A program made the position numbers and the translations under genes. The notes beneath the pieces were generated by a model that saw nothing but the letters and a program-made list of their open reading frames with translations, had not been told where the DNA came from and made no database searches. From Maricaulis sp965228215 (GTDB lineage: Bacteria > Pseudomonadota > Alphaproteobacteria > Caulobacterales > Maricaulaceae), in contig OZ245800.1 of assembly GCA_965228215.1 (NCBI GenBank), forward strand, positions 186,001-250,000: DNA of 64,000 nt, read 5' to 3'. Positions 51,498 through 61,200 of the stretch are shown here, piece after piece (position 1 is the stretch's first letter; each line of letters begins with the position of its first letter).

Positions 51498-52489
51498 AAC
51501 ACGGCCTCCAGACGCGAGAGCGGCACGACTTCCTGGTGAAGCGCGTCTGCCTGTGACCAGGCCGGCGCTTCGTTACGAATGGCAGCACGCAGTTTTGCCG
51601 AACGAGCCCGCGGATTTTCCTCCGCTTCACCCTCGCTTGCGGCCACGGCCTTGCGCGTCAGAAGACGGAAGGACGGAGCCGGTCCTGAACTCACTGTTGG
51701 CGCGTGGCGCGAGCCGCCGCCTCCTGCCAGCCCGGACCGGGCCCGCAGGAATGCCTTAACCATGCGGTCCTCCAGTGAATGGAAGGTAACCACAACGAGC
51801 CGACCCAACGGCGCGAGCATGCGTTCTGCAGCAGCCAAAGCCATGGCGAGTTCCCCCAACTCGTCATTGATGAAAATTCGCAACGCCTGGAACACCCGCG
51901 TTGCAGGGTGAATTTTCGAATGTTTTCCGCCAATTGCGCGATTGACGATCTCGGCGAGCTCTTCCGTTCGCGTGATCGGCGCCTCTTCGCGCGCACGAAT
52001 GATGAACTGCGCGACGCGGCGGGAGCGACGCTCCTCGCCGTATGCATAAAAAATGTTCGCCAGCTCTTCCTGCTTGAGCCGGTTCACGGCGTCGGCGGCG
52101 CTGGGCCCGTCGCCGCTCATGCGCATGTCCAGCGGACCGGGCTTGGCAAAGGAGAACCCCCGCTCGCCTTGGTCGATCTGCATGGACGACACGCCGATAT
52201 CCAGGACGATGCCGTCGACCTGTTTGAACCCGAAGGCGCCGGCGGCCTCTTCCATGGCCGAGAACGGCGCCTCGGCGAACATGAACCGCTCCGGCGCGGC
52301 TCGCACCATTTCCTCGACGACCGGCTGGACGCTGGGATCGCGATCGATCCCGATCAGCTTGCAATCGGCAGCCGAAAGAATGGCGTGCGAATAGCCGCCT
52401 GCGCCGAACGTACCGTCGATATACACGGCACCATCGCGCGGCTCGAGCGCGGTCAGGACCTCATCCAGCATCACCGGGATATGGCTCAT
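51494..52489 (-). CDS. rsmH: 16S rRNA m4C1402 methyltransferase
   Basis: A 331-residue SAM-dependent enzyme, also called MraW. Signature blocks are HIPVMLDEVLTALEPRDGAV, YIDGTFGAGGYSHAIL (SAM loop), DGIVLDIGVSSMQIDQGERG, FSFAKPGPLDMRMSGDG and ATRVFQALRIFINDELGEL, then VVTFHSLEDRMVKAFLRARS. It is the second gene of the dcw cluster, overlapping mraZ and ftsL by 4 bases each. Confidence 0.97.
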   Translation of the reverse strand: MSHIPVMLDEVLTALEPRDGAVYIDGTFGAGGYSHAILSAADCKLIGIDRDPSVQPVVEEMVRAAPERFMFAEAPFSAMEEAAGAFGFKQVDGIVLDIGVSSMQIDQGERGFSFAKPGPLDMRMSGDGPSAADAVNRLKQEELANIFYAYGEERRSRRVAQFIIRAREEAPITRTEELAEIVNRAIGGKHSKIHPATRVFQALRIFINDELGELAMALAAAERMLAPLGRLVVVTFHSLEDRMVKAFLRARSGLAGGGGSRHAPTVSSGPAPSFRLLTRKAVAASEGEAEENPRARSAKLRAAIRNEAPAWSQADALHQEVVPLSRLEAVL

Positions 52490-52947
52490 GACGCACCTCC
52501 CGGTTTGCCGCCGGGGCGCAGGGCGCGCTTGTTCTCGCGGGCGAAATCACGGGCGGTGGACTGATGCTCGGCATAACGGTCCGGATTCCAGATCTCGAAG
52601 CGCGAACCGAGGCCGACGAAGGTCGCCTTGCCGTCGAGACCGGCATGATCGCTGAGCTCTTTTGGCAGGGTCACGCGGCCATTGGCATCGAAGGAGAGCG
52701 GTTTGGCGGCGCCGAATATCGCCCGCTCGAAGGCGATACGGGCGTCGTCATAGGGGTCCATGTCCTCGATGAGGGTCTGGTAGCGCTCGAGCAGGGCCTG
52801 GCCGCCACCTTCCAGGAAGGGACCGTCGAAGGACGGCCAGACGATGATGCCGTCGAAGGGACCGCCCCGGACCACCGAGCGGAAATCCGCCGGCACCGAA
52901 ACACGCCCCTTGGCATCAACGCCATTGATGGTGGTGGACAGAAACAC
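52486..52947 (-). CDS. mraZ: Transcriptional regulator MraZ
   Basis: A 153-residue protein with two SpoVT-AbrB-like MraZ domains: FLSTTINGVDAKGRVSVPAD and, in the second, AKPLSFDANGRVTLPKELSD. It is the first dcw gene. MraZ forms rings that bind TGGG repeats and repress its own operon in Escherichia coli; three such repeats lie 50-74 bases upstream here. It starts with GTG after GGAG/AGGG sequences. Confidence 0.96.
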   Translation of the reverse strand: MFLSTTINGVDAKGRVSVPADFRSVVRGGPFDGIIVWPSFDGPFLEGGGQALLERYQTLIEDMDPYDDARIAFERAIFGAAKPLSFDANGRVTLPKELSDHAGLDGKATFVGLGSRFEIWNPDRYAEHQSTARDFARENKRALRPGGKPGGAS

Positions 52948-52985
52948 GCCCTACAAGCTCCCCGGCCGTCCCTGTCGGCCCCTTG

Positions 52986-52997
52986 ATGGTTAACCAT
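52986..52997. promoter_or_regulatory. Candidate CtrA site upstream of mraZ
   Basis: ATGGTTAACCAT is a 12-base perfect palindrome made of the CtrA 8-mer TTAACCAT on both strands, 39 bases before the mraZ start. It touches the first MraZ repeat. A spacer-type TTAA-N7-TTAA is absent, so binding is uncertain. Confidence 0.5.
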
Positions 52998-53021
52998 GGG
53001 ATAACATGGGACAGGATGGGA
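52997..53021 (+). promoter_or_regulatory. MraZ operator (three TGGGA repeats)
   Basis: TGGGA occurs at 52997, 53007 and 53017, each pair separated by exactly 5 bases, giving the 10-base period bound by MraZ in other bacteria. It lies upstream of mraZ, so autoregulation of the dcw operon is likely. The repeats read on the plus strand, mraZ on the minus. Confidence 0.75.
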
Positions 53022-53178
53022 AACAATCTCGAAACCATGGATTTGCATGGCTCCACGGGCCTCACCGTTGCAAAAAAGCGACGCCAATCCGGAACGGATC
53101 CGGAACGCGAAGTTAATATCCACAGCTTCATGGATTTGGTCCCGCGAGCGGGGACTGGAGGCGGGCCGGAATAAGGAT

Positions 53179-53572
<394 letters not shown>

Positions 53573-54001
53573 ATCGCGCTCTATGTCGGGAAAACCCGGC
53601 CGAAGGTCAAGCCGCTCGGCAGCCATCGCAATCCTGCCGCGCAAATTGTGGCCGACAGAAAGTTCGCTTTTGCGACGAGTCGCAGAAAAACCCGCATTCG
53701 CCTTGGGTTTTTGACAGTTTATCGCGTTTATCCAGCGGTTTGCGGCTTGGTTTCGGCCTGTTTCTTTCTTGTCACAGGCGAAAACATGACCTAGATTTAA
53801 TCGTCTTCAACGCAGACGGAGCCGCCGAGATACGCGATCCGGCCTAGCCGAAATTCCCGGGACGAGCTGACCGAACCGGGCTGATCGCGATACCGACGGC
53901 ATGCCAGGCCCCCGCTTGGTCCGCTTCGAGCTGATTTGGGACACATTGATCGCAGTTCGCGATTCTCATCCCTCTTCTTGGGCGGTGGCCTTGCCACCGC
54001 C
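53573..54001. other. 429-base stretch without an evident protein gene
   Basis: It holds the rnpB promoter (minus strand), and on the plus strand a promoter-like pair, a foldable segment and a hairpin with a U-run (entered separately). A perfect TTGACA at 53711 (plus) has no matching -10. Open frames here lack coding character and overlap structured RNA. Confidence 0.6.
53580..53610 (-). promoter_or_regulatory. Candidate rnpB promoter
   Basis: On the minus strand TTGACC (53605-53610) and CATAGA (53580-53585) are 19 bases apart, placing the start at about 53573, which agrees with the P1-defined 5' end of RNase P RNA. The spacing is long. Confidence 0.45.
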
Positions 54002-54011
54002 CTACTTTTTT
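53769..54011 (+). ncRNA. Candidate structured RNA with own promoter and terminator
   Basis: Promoter-like TTGTCA (53769-53774) and TAGATT (53792-53797) are 17 bases apart. The expected transcript starts near 53804. Within it CGCGATC (53833-53839) pairs with GATCGCG (53883-53889) around an inner CCCGG/CCGGG stem. A 10-base hairpin (53980-54002) plus TTTTTT ends it, giving about 205 nt. No known RNA family is recognised. The U-run also encodes the C-terminus of the opposing amidase, so chance is possible. Confidence 0.35.
53980..54011 (+). terminator. Hairpin with U-run, plus strand
   Basis: GGGCGGTGGC (53980-53989) and GCCACCGCCC (53993-54002) form a perfect 10-base stem with a CTT loop, followed by TACTTTTTT. 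On the minus strand, where the amidase ends, no U-run follows, so the signal points to a plus-strand transcript. Confidence 0.6.
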
Positions 54012-54682
54012 GCCCGCAACCGGCTCATCTCGGCCGCGACGCCGCGCGCGAGCGCACAGGTCTCCGCGTCGGCCATGCCCGTGATCGATGTCGGCCGGAA
54101 ACGGCGCTGGAAGGCCTCGATCACTGGGTGGAGATCCTCGGCCGGTCCATAGCCGATCCGGGTCAGGTCGGCGGCGATCTCATCCTCGCCACCCGCCTCA
54201 CACGGTCCGACCGCGCAGCCGGCTTCCACGAACAATGCCCAGGGGAAATGCTCGCCCGGATCCTGTTTGCGACCCGGCGCGATATCGGAATGTCCAACGA
54301 CGGCCTCGGGACCGAGGCCGTGGCGATCCAAGAGGTCGCGCACGAGTTCAACGACACGGGCAAGCTGGACGTCCGGATAGGCCGGCAGGCCGTAATCATG
54401 CCCGCCATTGACGATCTCGATACCGATAGAGGCCGAGTTCAGGTCGGTCTCACCGCACCAGCTGGACACCCCCGCATGCCAGGCGCGTTTTTCCTCGGCG
54501 ACCAGGCGGAAGACACGCCCGTCCTCCTCGACCATGTAATGGGCCGAGACCTGGGCCTCGGCATCACACATCCGCTCAAGCGCGGCCGGGCCCGTCTCCA
54601 TGCCCGTATAGTGCAGCACGACATAGCGGATCGGCGACTTGCGGTCGTTGAAATTGGGCGATGGCGTCTCGATGATCATCAC
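54002..54682 (-). CDS. N-acetylmuramoyl-L-alanine amidase (AmpD/AmiD type)
   Basis: A 226-residue Amidase_2 protein. Zinc-site residues are visible in YVVLHYTG (His24), then RAWHAGVSSW and GHSDIAPGRKQDPGEHFPW with the final His/Asp. The C-terminal 60 residues (LTRIGYGPAEDLHPVIEAFQ; RRFRPTSITG) look like a peptidoglycan-binding domain. No signal peptide is seen, so it may recycle anhydro-muropeptides in the cytosol. It starts inside the stop of the EamA transporter gene. Confidence 0.9.
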   Translation of the reverse strand: MMIIETPSPNFNDRKSPIRYVVLHYTGMETGPAALERMCDAEAQVSAHYMVEEDGRVFRLVAEEKRAWHAGVSSWCGETDLNSASIGIEIVNGGHDYGLPAYPDVQLARVVELVRDLLDRHGLGPEAVVGHSDIAPGRKQDPGEHFPWALFVEAGCAVGPCEAGGEDEIAADLTRIGYGPAEDLHPVIEAFQRRFRPTSITGMADAETCALARGVAAEMSRLRAKK

Positions 54683-55593
54683 AGGGATTTCTCCCGCGCC
54701 AGGCCGGCGGTCGGTAGTTTGCGATTCTGTCGGAGCGCGATGATGGCCACACCCCCGAGGGTCAGGACCGAGCCGATGACAAGACGCAGGCCGAAATCAT
54801 CCCCGGTCAGCATGATGCCGGCAAATACGCCCACGAGGGGCGCCATCAGTGTGAGCGGAGCGATCAGCGTGGCGTCATAGCGCTGCAGCAGGCTGTAGAA
54901 GACGCCATGCCCGTAGATGTTCACGATCACGACGGTGAACAGCAAGGCCGCCAGGAATGGCCAGCCACCGGCGAGCGTGGACGCGATCTGGTCGCGCTCG
55001 AAGACCAGGGATAACAGCAGGAGCGGGGGCCAGGAGATCAAGCCGATCCAGGCCTGCATCCGGATCGCATCCAGCGGCATGCGCTTGACGAGGATCATGC
55101 CCACCGCGCCGACAAATGCGGCTGCCACCCCGATCAGCAATCCGATCGAGACATCCAGATCGGCCGGATTGGCGACGACCAGGATGATGCCGGCGAAGGC
55201 GATGAGGATACCGGCGATACGCGGCAGCCCGACCGTCTCTTTCAGCCAGAGCACGGAGAGGATGGTCGCAAAGGGCACGCCCATCTGCAGCGCGATCGCC
55301 ATCGCGGACGGCGTCGCCCATTGGAGACCGAAGAAGATCAGGGCGTATTGCAACGCGCCCATCCCCATGGCCACACCGATCAGGGTGCGCATGTCGGTCG
55401 GGCGTTTTCCGAGCCAGGGCGCCAGGAATGCAAAGAGAAGGGCGAATCTCAGAAAGGCAAAGAAGAAAGGCGGTGAACCCTCGAAATCCGGCACCCAGCC
55501 CGGCGCACCGGTGACGGAGAATTTCGCAATGACGAAATTCAGCCCCCAGACCAGGCAGACGGAGGCAAGAGCCAGGAAGTCGCGCAATCGCAT
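54679..55593 (-). CDS. EamA-family (DMT) transporter
   Basis: A 304-residue membrane protein with ten predicted spans in two EamA repeats: LALASVCLVWGLNFVIAKFS opens the first, LIGVAAAFVGAVGMILVKRM the second. The first repeat ends in GLPRIAGILIAFAGIILVVA and the second in FGLRLVIGSVLTLGGVAIIA, as usual. Such carriers export metabolites or amino acids; substrate cannot be told. The ATG at 55593 is the family-like start. Its stop overlaps the amidase start by 4 bases. Confidence 0.88.
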   Translation of the reverse strand: MRLRDFLALASVCLVWGLNFVIAKFSVTGAPGWVPDFEGSPPFFFAFLRFALLFAFLAPWLGKRPTDMRTLIGVAMGMGALQYALIFFGLQWATPSAMAIALQMGVPFATILSVLWLKETVGLPRIAGILIAFAGIILVVANPADLDVSIGLLIGVAAAFVGAVGMILVKRMPLDAIRMQAWIGLISWPPLLLLSLVFERDQIASTLAGGWPFLAALLFTVVIVNIYGHGVFYSLLQRYDATLIAPLTLMAPLVGVFAGIMLTGDDFGLRLVIGSVLTLGGVAIIALRQNRKLPTAGLAREKSL

Positions 55594-55664
55594 GGGCAAG
55601 TCATGGACCGGTCCGCGCCGGGGCACAAGCAGCGAAATCGCAGACCCGGAATTCGCGCGTCGAT

Positions 55665-56894
55665 CTATTGCGCCATGAAATGCGCGTCGAGAAAGGCGAG
55701 GAAATTCGCCCAGTCCCGGCCGTTCACACCGTGCAGACCCGGTCGCATGAAGAGCGCGATATCGGCTGTCGGATCATAGCTGGCGAGGTTCGGCTGGCGC
55801 AGGCCGTCAGAGCCGTAGAGCTGGTAGACAGGATTAGCACCTTCGGCTGCACGGAAACTGCCTTGCGGGTCGGACCATTGATCCCGCCAGGCGGCGCCGA
55901 TCAGGATCGGGCGCGGCGCCATCAGCGCGATCAATTGATGCTGGTCGACCGGCAGACTGTCCTCGCGATCGGCATAGGCGGCATAGGACGGGGCGAACCA
56001 GTGCGGATATCCGCCGGTGATCTGTTCGACGGATTCACCGGCATGGCTGCGGGTCAGCGTCGTACCGCCGGTGCCCGCCTGGTGGGCGATCACCAGATCG
56101 ACCCGCTCGTCGAATGCGGCTGCCAGCAGCGCGGACTTGCCATTGCGCGAATGCCCCCAGACGGCCGTGCGTTCATTGTCAAAGCGCGCATCGGCATCCA
56201 GCAGGTCGATGACACGCGAATAGATCCAGGCCCAGGCGATGATCGCACCGCTGGTTTCGCCGGGCACGAGACGCGCCAGCGCTTCGGTGCCGGCCTCGGC
56301 CTGGTCGGGAACAATATCGCCGGGATAGACGAAGGCGACGGCATAACCACGCTCCAGGATGAGCTCCATCGGCGGTTCGGCGATGTTCTCGCCGAAGATC
56401 ATGCGGATCGGGATCATCTGCCAGCTGTCGCTGCAATCGGGCGCATAGGGGCTGAGCGGCGCGGAGATATCCTCGCGATCACCCAGCGCGGCGCGATTAC
56501 CGCAGAACATCTGCATGATGATGACCGGGTGTGGGCCCTCACCGGCATTCGGGCGGACGGTGACGAGATGGGTCTCGATACCGGCCATCTCGATACGACT
56601 TTCCTCGATCGTGGCCAGGCCGCCATAGCCGGCCTCGTCGACGATGCGTGTCTCAAGCAGACGAGCCGGCCGGTCTTCGGGCCAGCGGCCATAGATCTCG
56701 GCCTCGAAGGTCGCGCGCAATTGCGCCTGCCCGGCTTCCCATTGCTCGGCCGTCGCATCGCCATCGGCGAGGACGGGCGGCGTCGCGACATCGCTGGCCA
56801 TGCGATCGGGCACACGCGGCAATGCCATGGACACACAGCCCACCAGCATGAGCGGCAGGATGATAATCAACGCGATCAGAATGGCCTTGCGCAT
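55665..56894 (-). CDS. CE15-like glucuronoyl esterase-type lipoprotein
   Basis: A 409-residue alpha/beta hydrolase related to CE15 (4-O-methylglucuronoyl methylesterase). The nucleophile is Ser249 in GHSRNGKSALL; DLVIAHQAGTGGTTL, ESVEQITGGYPHWFAPSY and LPVDQHQLIALMAPRPIL follow, and the late His is in GLHGVNGRDW. The N-terminus (LIIILPLMLVGC) has a lipobox, so it is probably a lipoprotein. CE15 enzymes split lignin-glucuronoxylan esters; use here is inferred. No carbohydrate gene cluster surrounds it. Confidence 0.8.
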   Translation of the reverse strand: MRKAILIALIIILPLMLVGCVSMALPRVPDRMASDVATPPVLADGDATAEQWEAGQAQLRATFEAEIYGRWPEDRPARLLETRIVDEAGYGGLATIEESRIEMAGIETHLVTVRPNAGEGPHPVIIMQMFCGNRAALGDREDISAPLSPYAPDCSDSWQMIPIRMIFGENIAEPPMELILERGYAVAFVYPGDIVPDQAEAGTEALARLVPGETSGAIIAWAWIYSRVIDLLDADARFDNERTAVWGHSRNGKSALLAAAFDERVDLVIAHQAGTGGTTLTRSHAGESVEQITGGYPHWFAPSYAAYADREDSLPVDQHQLIALMAPRPILIGAAWRDQWSDPQGSFRAAEGANPVYQLYGSDGLRQPNLASYDPTADIALFMRPGLHGVNGRDWANFLAFLDAHFMAQ

Positions 56895-57010
56895 CAGCGG
56901 ATCCCGGATAGCGGACAGGAATAATCAGGCTAGCAGTTCAGCCTGCCGGCCCAATTCACATTGGTGTGTGTGGTGATGATTTACCGGAGCGCTCTGTCCG
57001 AGAGACCCGC

Positions 57011-57301
57011 CTAGTGGTCGGACGAGCCCATGCCGTCGACGGTCCAGCCCTTGGGGCCGCGCGTTGCAACGAGGATTTCCGGGCCGTCGCTGTTCTTGCG
57101 GCCGCGGACCTTGCGCCAGAGCCAGAAGGCGGCGCCGGCAAGCAGGCCGATACCGGCGAGCACGAAGAAGGCAGCGGTCATGACAGCGGCAAGGAAGATG
57201 ACCAGACCAATGAAGGCCACGGCAATCAATGCTGCGAGCAGATCGCGCATGATGCGTCCCGCGCCACGCGAGAAGAGGTCTGACGAGGTCTGATTAGTCA
57301 C
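57011..57301 (-). CDS. Small membrane protein of unknown function
   Basis: A 96-residue protein with two hydrophobic stretches (LLAALIAVAFIGLVIFLAAV and FFVLAGIGLLAGAAFWLW, about residues 20-62) followed by a basic RKVRGRKNS and a hydrophilic tail. It starts with GTG; AAGGA lies 9 bases upstream. No family is recognised. It is a single gene between the esterase and the DjlA-like gene. Confidence 0.7.
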   Translation of the reverse strand: MTNQTSSDLFSRGAGRIMRDLLAALIAVAFIGLVIFLAAVMTAAFFVLAGIGLLAGAAFWLWRKVRGRKNSDGPEILVATRGPKGWTVDGMGSSDH

Positions 57302-57362
57302 GAGTCATGTCCTTTCGCCTTTGCCCCCCTTCTTCTCTATGTTGGCATGCGAGGGCCGAAGG

Positions 57363-58061
57363 TCAATTGGCTACGCCCGCCGCGAGCCCTCTTTCCTGCA
57401 GAATTCGTGCGTAGGCAGTATTGATGACGGCCATTTTTTCGTCGGCGAGGCGCTGTGCAGCCGGCGGCGCACCCCTCGCGATCATGCGGTCGGGGTGATT
57501 CTGCGAGGCAATGCGGCGATAGGCGCGCTTGAGGTCGGAATCGGAAATATCGGCGTCGATGCCGAGAATGACGTAGGGATCGTCGTCGGACGCGCCCATG
57601 TGCGCTGTCCGGATACGGCGGAATTCCAGCGAGGAAAAGCCGAAGATCTCGGAGACCGATTCCAGGAAGTTCATTTCGCTGGACGTCACGGCGCCGTCTG
57701 CCTTGGCGATATGAAAGAGCCCGTCGAGAATGTCTTCCAGGATGGCGGAATTGGCGCGGAAACGCCGCGCCAGTCGCCGGGCATAACCGTCGAAACCGAG
57801 CGTTGTCTGCGTGGCAAGCTCGAAGGCGCGGTCCAGCGCGGCCTGGCCTTCGGGCGGCGGCCGGAAGACTTCGTAGAAGGCGCGTCGCTCGCTGCGGGAG
57901 ACGACACCGTCGGCCTTGGCCAGTTTGGCACCCAGACCGATCAGGGCCATGGCGAAATCGGCATCCTCGACACGACGGTCAGGACCATTGTCGCAGCCAT
58001 CGCATTCGAGAAAGCAATCCCGGCCCTGCAGCCGGCTGGCAAGTTTGCGCCAGAATCCCAT
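57363..58061 (-). CDS. DjlA-like co-chaperone (TerB plus J domain)
   Basis: A 232-residue protein with an N-terminal TerB-like domain (FAMALIGLGAKLAKADGVVS; FHIAKADGAVTSSEMNFLES) and a C-terminal J domain: DPYVILGIDADISDSDLKRA then YRRIASQNHPDR with the HPD motif. J proteins stimulate DnaK ATPase. Classical DjlA has an N-terminal membrane span; here the start has only a short hydrophobic-poor GFWRKLASRL, so it is probably cytosolic. The ATG at 58061 is chosen over the longer frame. Confidence 0.9.
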   Translation of the reverse strand: MGFWRKLASRLQGRDCFLECDGCDNGPDRRVEDADFAMALIGLGAKLAKADGVVSRSERRAFYEVFRPPPEGQAALDRAFELATQTTLGFDGYARRLARRFRANSAILEDILDGLFHIAKADGAVTSSEMNFLESVSEIFGFSSLEFRRIRTAHMGASDDDPYVILGIDADISDSDLKRAYRRIASQNHPDRMIARGAPPAAQRLADEKMAVINTAYARILQERGLAAGVAN

Positions 58062-58101
58062 TCGCCTGTGTCCTCTCCTGGAGGCCATGTAGGAAGCCCG
58101 C

Positions 58102-58121
58102 CCTGCCCCCGCGAGGGGGAG
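58102..58121. repeat. Short remnant of the palindromic repeat family
   Basis: CTGCCCCCGCGAGGGGGAGA resembles the terminal hairpins of copies A-C. It lies between the divergent DjlA-like and 5-oxoprolinase genes. No further part of the element is visible. Confidence 0.4.
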
Positions 58122-58216
58122 AATGCGAAATTCCGCCTCCGCCCAGCAGCGTAATCCGGTTGCACCCGTCGAGGCCATGATTAACCTCCGCTGCCACATC
58201 CGGCAGGAGTTGCAAC

Positions 58217-61200
58217 ATGGCCGACACGCCCAGGCTCGAGTGGGAATTCTGGATCGATCGCGGTGGCACGTTCACCGACGTGATCGGCCGCTCGCCCGAT
58301 GGCCAGCTGCATGCGCTGAAACTGCTCTCGGAAAGCCCGGACTATGCCGATGCCGCAACCGAAGGCGTGCGCCGCCTGTCCGGCAGCAAGCCGGTCGGGG
58401 CGGTGAAGATGGGCACGACCGTCGCGACCAATGCCCTGCTTGAACGCAAGGGTGCGCCGACTGTCTTTCTGGTCACACGCGGATTCTCAGACCTTCTTGT
58501 GATCGGTGATCAGACCCGGCCGGACATTTTTGCGCTGGACATCCAGCGCCCGGATCCCCTGCACGACCGGGTCATCGAGATCGATGAACGTCTCGATGCC
58601 GATGGCGAGATCCAGGAGGAACTCGACGAGGACGCGGTCAGAACCGCTCTCGAGGCCGCCAAGCGCGACGGGTTCGAGGCCGTCGCGATCGCGCTCATGC
58701 ATTCCTACGGCAATGACGCGCACGAGCGCCGACTGGAACGCATGGCCCTGGAGGCCGGTTTTGCGACGGTGATCCGGTCGAGCGAGGCCAGCCCGCTGGT
58801 GAAGATCGTGCCGCGCGCCTCGACGACCGTACTGGACGCCTACCTCACCCCGGTCCTGCGCGATTATGTCGGACGGGTGGATGAAGGCCTCGACGGGATC
58901 CCGCTCTATTTCATGCAATCCTCCGGCGGGCTCGCTCCGGCCGCCGGCTTCCACGCACGCGATGCTGTCCTGTCGGGACCGGCAGGGGGTGTGGTCGGCA
59001 TGGCCCGCACGGCGATGGCGGCCGGCCATCCCAAGGTGATCGGTTTCGACATGGGCGGAACCTCGACCGACGTTTCGCGTTTTGATGGCGAGCATTACGA
59101 GCGTGTGCAGGAGACCCGGGTTGCGGGACAGCGCCTGCGCGCACCGATGATGGCCGTACACACCGTGGCAGCAGGCGGCGGATCGCTGCTGACCTTTGAC
59201 GGCGAGCGCGCCCGGGTCGGACCGGAAAGCGCCGGCGCCATGCCCGGCCCCGCCGGTTATGGCCGCGGGGGACCGGCGGCGGTGACCGATGCCAATATCG
59301 TGCTGGGACGTGTGCAAGCTGACTGGTTCCCGAAAGTCTTCGGACAGAATGGCGATGAAGCCCTTGATGTCGAGGCCAGCCGCAAGGCCTTGTCTGACCT
59401 GGCGGACCTGATGGGGCTCGACAGCGCCGAGGACGCCGCCGAAGGCTTCCTGGCGGTCGCCATCGAGAGCATGGCCCAGGCGATCAAGCAGATCTCCATC
59501 GCCCAGGGCGTCAATCCCGCCCATTACGCCCTCTCCGCCTTCGGGGGCGCCGGTGCGCAACATGCCTGCAAGGTCGCAGATGCGCTGGGCATGGAAACAG
59601 TCCTGATCCACCCCTATGCCGGACTCCTGTCGGCGCTGGGAATAGGGCTCGCCGAAATCCGCGAAACGCGCAGTGCGGCCGTGGAACAGGCCTTCGATAC
59701 CGAGAACCGCATCGCCGCCGAAACGGCGCGAGACCTACGGGAAGCCGCTCGCCGGAGCCTGATCGAGCAGGGTTTCGACCCAGATTTAATTCGTACACGA
59801 AGTGAATGGCGTCTGCGTGTCGCCGGATCGGATACCTCCATCGCGGTCAGCGAGGCTGACAGCGCGAGCATGCAGGACGCGTTCGAACACCAGCACGCCC
59901 GCCTGTTCGGTTTCCGGCCTGACGCGGACTACGTGGTCGAGAGTGTGTCTGTCGACGCCGAAGCCGACCCGCCCGGATCGCGGGACTGGCGCGTGGACTT
60001 GGCGGACACCGGGGGCGAGGTGACACCCGTGGCGAGCGCCCCGGTCTATGCGTCCGGCGAATGGCAGGACGTGCCGGTCTATGCCCTGGCTGATTTCGGT
60101 GCGGGATCCGAGGCGGCGGGCCCGGCCCTGATCATGGAACCCAATTCCACCATCGTGCTCGATGACGGTTGGACCGCGCGACGTCTGCCCGACGGCATGC
60201 TGGAACTGACCCGCGCGACCAGTCTCACCATGGCCCGCGCCGGTGTCGAGCTGGACCCGATCCGCCTGGAGCTCTTCAACCAACGCTTCATGAGTGTCGC
60301 GGAACAGATGGGCGTCGCTCTGGAAAGGACCGCGCACTCCGTGAACATCAAGGAGCGGCTGGATTTCAGCTGCGCGGTGTTCGATGCCGATGGCGGGCTG
60401 GTCGCAAACGCGCCCCACATGCCGGTCCATCTCGGGTCGATGTCGGCCAGTGTGCGCTCAGCTGCGGAGGCCCATCCCGATCTAGGTCCTGGCGATGCCG
60501 TGGCGGTAAACGCGCCCTATGACGGCGGCACGCATCTTCCCGACATCACCATTGTCACGCCGGTGCACGACACGGAGACGGGGGAACGTCTGTTCTACGT
60601 GGCCTCGCGTGGACACCATGCCGATGTCGGGGGTATCGCGCCTGGGTCCATGCCGCCCTTCTCGACCGATATCGACGAGGAAGGCGTGCAATTCCGCAAT
60701 GTGAAGATCATGGCGGGCGGTAAGTTTCTCGATGACATCACCCGCGACGTTCTTGCCTCGGGGCGCTATCCTGCACGCAATCCGGACCAGAATATCGCCG
60801 ATCTCAAGGCCCAGCTCGCGGCCTGTGCCCGCGGTGCCGAGGAATTGCACCGCCTGGTCGCCGACAACGGGCTGGATGTGGTGAAAGCCTATATGGGTCA
60901 CGTCCAGGACAATGCTGAAAGGGCTGTCCGCCGTGTGCTTGGCGCGCTGACGGACGGGCAGCACAGCGTCCGCCTGGACGATGGGGCGGAAATCCGGGTC
61001 GCCATCAAGGTCGACCAGTCGGCCCGCACGGCGGTGGTGGATTTCACGGGCACGTCTGCGCAACGGACCAGCAATTTCAACGCGCCGGCCTCGGTTGCCC
61101 GCGCGGCCGTGCTCTATGTCTTCCGCTGCCTGGTCGGTGATGCCATCCCGCTCAATGAAGGCTGTCTCAAACCGATCGAACTGATCATTCCGGAAGGCTG

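Noticed and set aside
53116..53124. DnaA-box-like ATATCCACA near mraZ
   Set aside because: One mismatch to TTATCCACA, single copy, no AT-rich element; not enough for an origin or DnaA control.
53797..53997. 66-codon minus-strand open frame
   Set aside because: No ribosome binding site, no family, and it runs through the candidate structured RNA.
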